Shown here piece by piece: positions 63,001 to 64,000 of a DNA stretch of 64,000 bases. The position numbers were made by a program, and so were the translations under genes. The stretch spans positions 434,001 through 498,000 of the forward strand of contig CM071587.1 of assembly GCA_036426205.1 (NCBI GenBank), read 5' to 3'. Every line of letters starts with the position of its first letter. The stretch's first letter is position 1. The notes beneath the pieces are model-generated. The model saw nothing but the letters and a program-made list of their open reading frames with translations, had not been told where the DNA came from and searched no databases. The DNA comes from Ascaphus truei. Its lineage: Eukaryota; Chordata; Amphibia; Anura; Ascaphidae.

Positions 63001-64000
63001 TGATTTGTGGCGAGAGCTCTTGGTGGGATTGTTGGAATTCTTGGTGATGTTGGCGGAGTATTGGGGGTGATTTGTTGCTTGGGAAGGAGTTCTTGGGGGG
63101 TGATTGGTGGAGGAGTTCTTGGGGGTGATTGTTGGGAGGGAGCTTGCTTGGTGATGATGGGTTGGGGCTGTAGGACTTTTGGTGGAGGATTGTGTTGTGG
63201 AGCGATTCTTGGTGATGATGGGTTGGTGGGAGGACTTTGGTGGGATTTGTGGGAGGAGGTTCTTGGGGGGTGATGTGCTTGGGGGAGGAGGAGATTCTGG
63301 GCGGATTTGTTGGGAGGAGTTCTTGGAGGGTGATTTGTTGGGAGGAGTCTTAGGTGGGGATTTGTTGGGGAGGATCTTGGTGTGGGTGGATTTTGGTGAG
63401 GACGTTTTTGGGGGGATTTGTGATGGGAGGAGTTCTGGTGGGGTGATTTTGTTGGGAGGAGTTTGGTGATGATGGGTTGGTGGGAGGACTTCTGGGTGAT
63501 TTTGGTGGTAATTGTTGAGGAGGATCTTGGTGGATGAGGGGTTGGGGGAGGACTTCTTGGTGGGGATTTGTGGGGGGAGTTCTGGTGGTGATTTGTTGGG
63601 AGGACTTCTTGGTGATGAGGGGTGGTGGGAGGGACTCTGTGGTGGGATTGCTGGGAGGCTTCTTGGGTGGTGATTTGTTGGGAGGATTCTTGGTGATGAG
63701 GGTTGGTGGGAGGACTTCTTGGGTGGGGATTTGCTGGGATGGGAGGAGTTCTTGGTGGTGATTTGTTAGGAGGCCTTCTTGGTGATTATGGGGTGCTGGG
63801 AGGAGTTCTTGGGGGGGATTTGTTGGGAGGAGTTCTTGGTGGGGATTTGTTGGGAGGAGTTCTTGGTGGTGATTTGTTGGGAGGACTTCTTGGTGATGAT
63901 GGGTTGGTGGGAGGACTTCTTGGTGGGGATTTGCTGGGAGGAGTTCTTGGTGGTGATTTGTTGGGAGGACTTCTTGGTGATGATGGGTTGGTGGGAGGAC
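60093..64000 (+). CDS. Gene 3: giant Gly/Leu-rich exon, continues past the window
   Basis: Acceptor TTCCTTCTTCTCCCAG ends at 60092. Joined to 58124-58241 the frame starts AVTSSHNSAKAPSK. Part A (60093-60590) is Ser/Gly/Trp-rich with recurrent Trp motifs (LPSFSWET, EPSASWVTYEDG, QPGFSWSMYDGD). Part B (60590-60930) is Gly-rich and ends in a Lys cluster. Part C (60945 onward) is a 27-nt repeat encoding GGDLLGGVI / GGDLLGGVL. An apparent one-base loss near 61260 shifts the frame; the repeat continues in another frame to the gap at 61422. After the gap it is noisy until about 63740, then clean and open to 64000 (LLGDDGLVGG, GGDLLGGVL). No BPI-fold sequence is visible yet. An alternative start inside this region, ATG 60023, would give its own hydrophobic leader (MEKVYSYVFFVHLIFLIVFL), but that stretch overlaps the pyrimidine tract of the acceptor. 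Confidence 0.7.
60945..64000 (+). repeat. 27-bp coding minisatellite (GGDLLGGVL)
   Basis: Unit TTGGGAGGAGTTCTTGGTGG plus TGATTTG, with a longer variant GGTGATGATGGGTTGGTGGG. Degenerate GC-rich stretch 62280-62600 consists almost only of GGGGAG runs and is likely sequencing error. Clean copies bound both ends. Confidence 0.88.
61422..61526. other. Assembly gap (N)
   Basis: 105 N within the Gly-rich repeat. Sequence from 61527 to about 63740 has many indels and so is not reliable for frame. Confidence 0.98.

Overview
The window reads as vertebrate nuclear DNA, most likely from an anuran amphibian. It has multi-exon genes with GT-AG introns, very high repeat content, CORE-SINE/L2-type repeat tails, many fold-back DNA transposons with a CTGAAGCAGGGATATCC-type core, and long GC-rich minisatellites. 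The anuran call is inference from repeat style; no database search was possible. Four runs of N, and noisy indel-rich sequence beside three of them and in the 51.3-55.9 kb array, suggest a long-read assembly with unpolished gap fills.

The protein-coding backbone is a head-to-tail cluster on the + strand that looks like a BPI-fold (BPI/LBP/PLUNC, BPIFB-like) gene family. (1) Gene 1 enters from the left and shows only its last three coding exons (1330-2294). (2) Gene 2 is complete: 15 coding exons between 5094 and 33032 join, with every splice phase compatible, into an uninterrupted frame of 463 residues. It has a signal peptide, the conserved N-terminal-barrel cysteine pair and the family's short C-terminal exons. 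(3) Gene 3 begins near 56.9 kb with a TATA promoter and a non-coding exon, then a probable signal-peptide exon (58124-58241), then a giant exon from 60093. That exon encodes a Trp-containing Gly/Ser-rich region followed by a 9-residue Gly/Leu/Asp tandem repeat and runs off the right edge at 64000. Its BPI-fold part, if present, lies outside the window, so membership of the family is inferred from position, exon phase and exon size.

Introns of gene 2 carry the largest repeats: a 12-bp minisatellite (about 10.0-17.8 kb), 39-bp, 42-bp and 30-bp arrays, a near-perfect palindromic transposon, and about 4.9 kb of a 25-bp array in the last intron.

The intergenic region (33.5-56.9 kb) contains transposon debris: several MITEs, a Pro/Ala-coding 21-bp array ending in an AT-hook-like remnant, and a well-delimited LTR retrotransposon (44129-50189). 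The LTR element sits inside an L2-type LINE fragment, with a 4-bp target duplication, and encodes a protein with a duplicated cysteine-rich domain but no visible polymerase. A 31-bp minisatellite fills 51.3-55.9 kb.

The most interesting items are the very large Gly-rich expansion at the exon-2 position of gene 3 and the duplicated Cys-rich domain of the non-autonomous LTR element.
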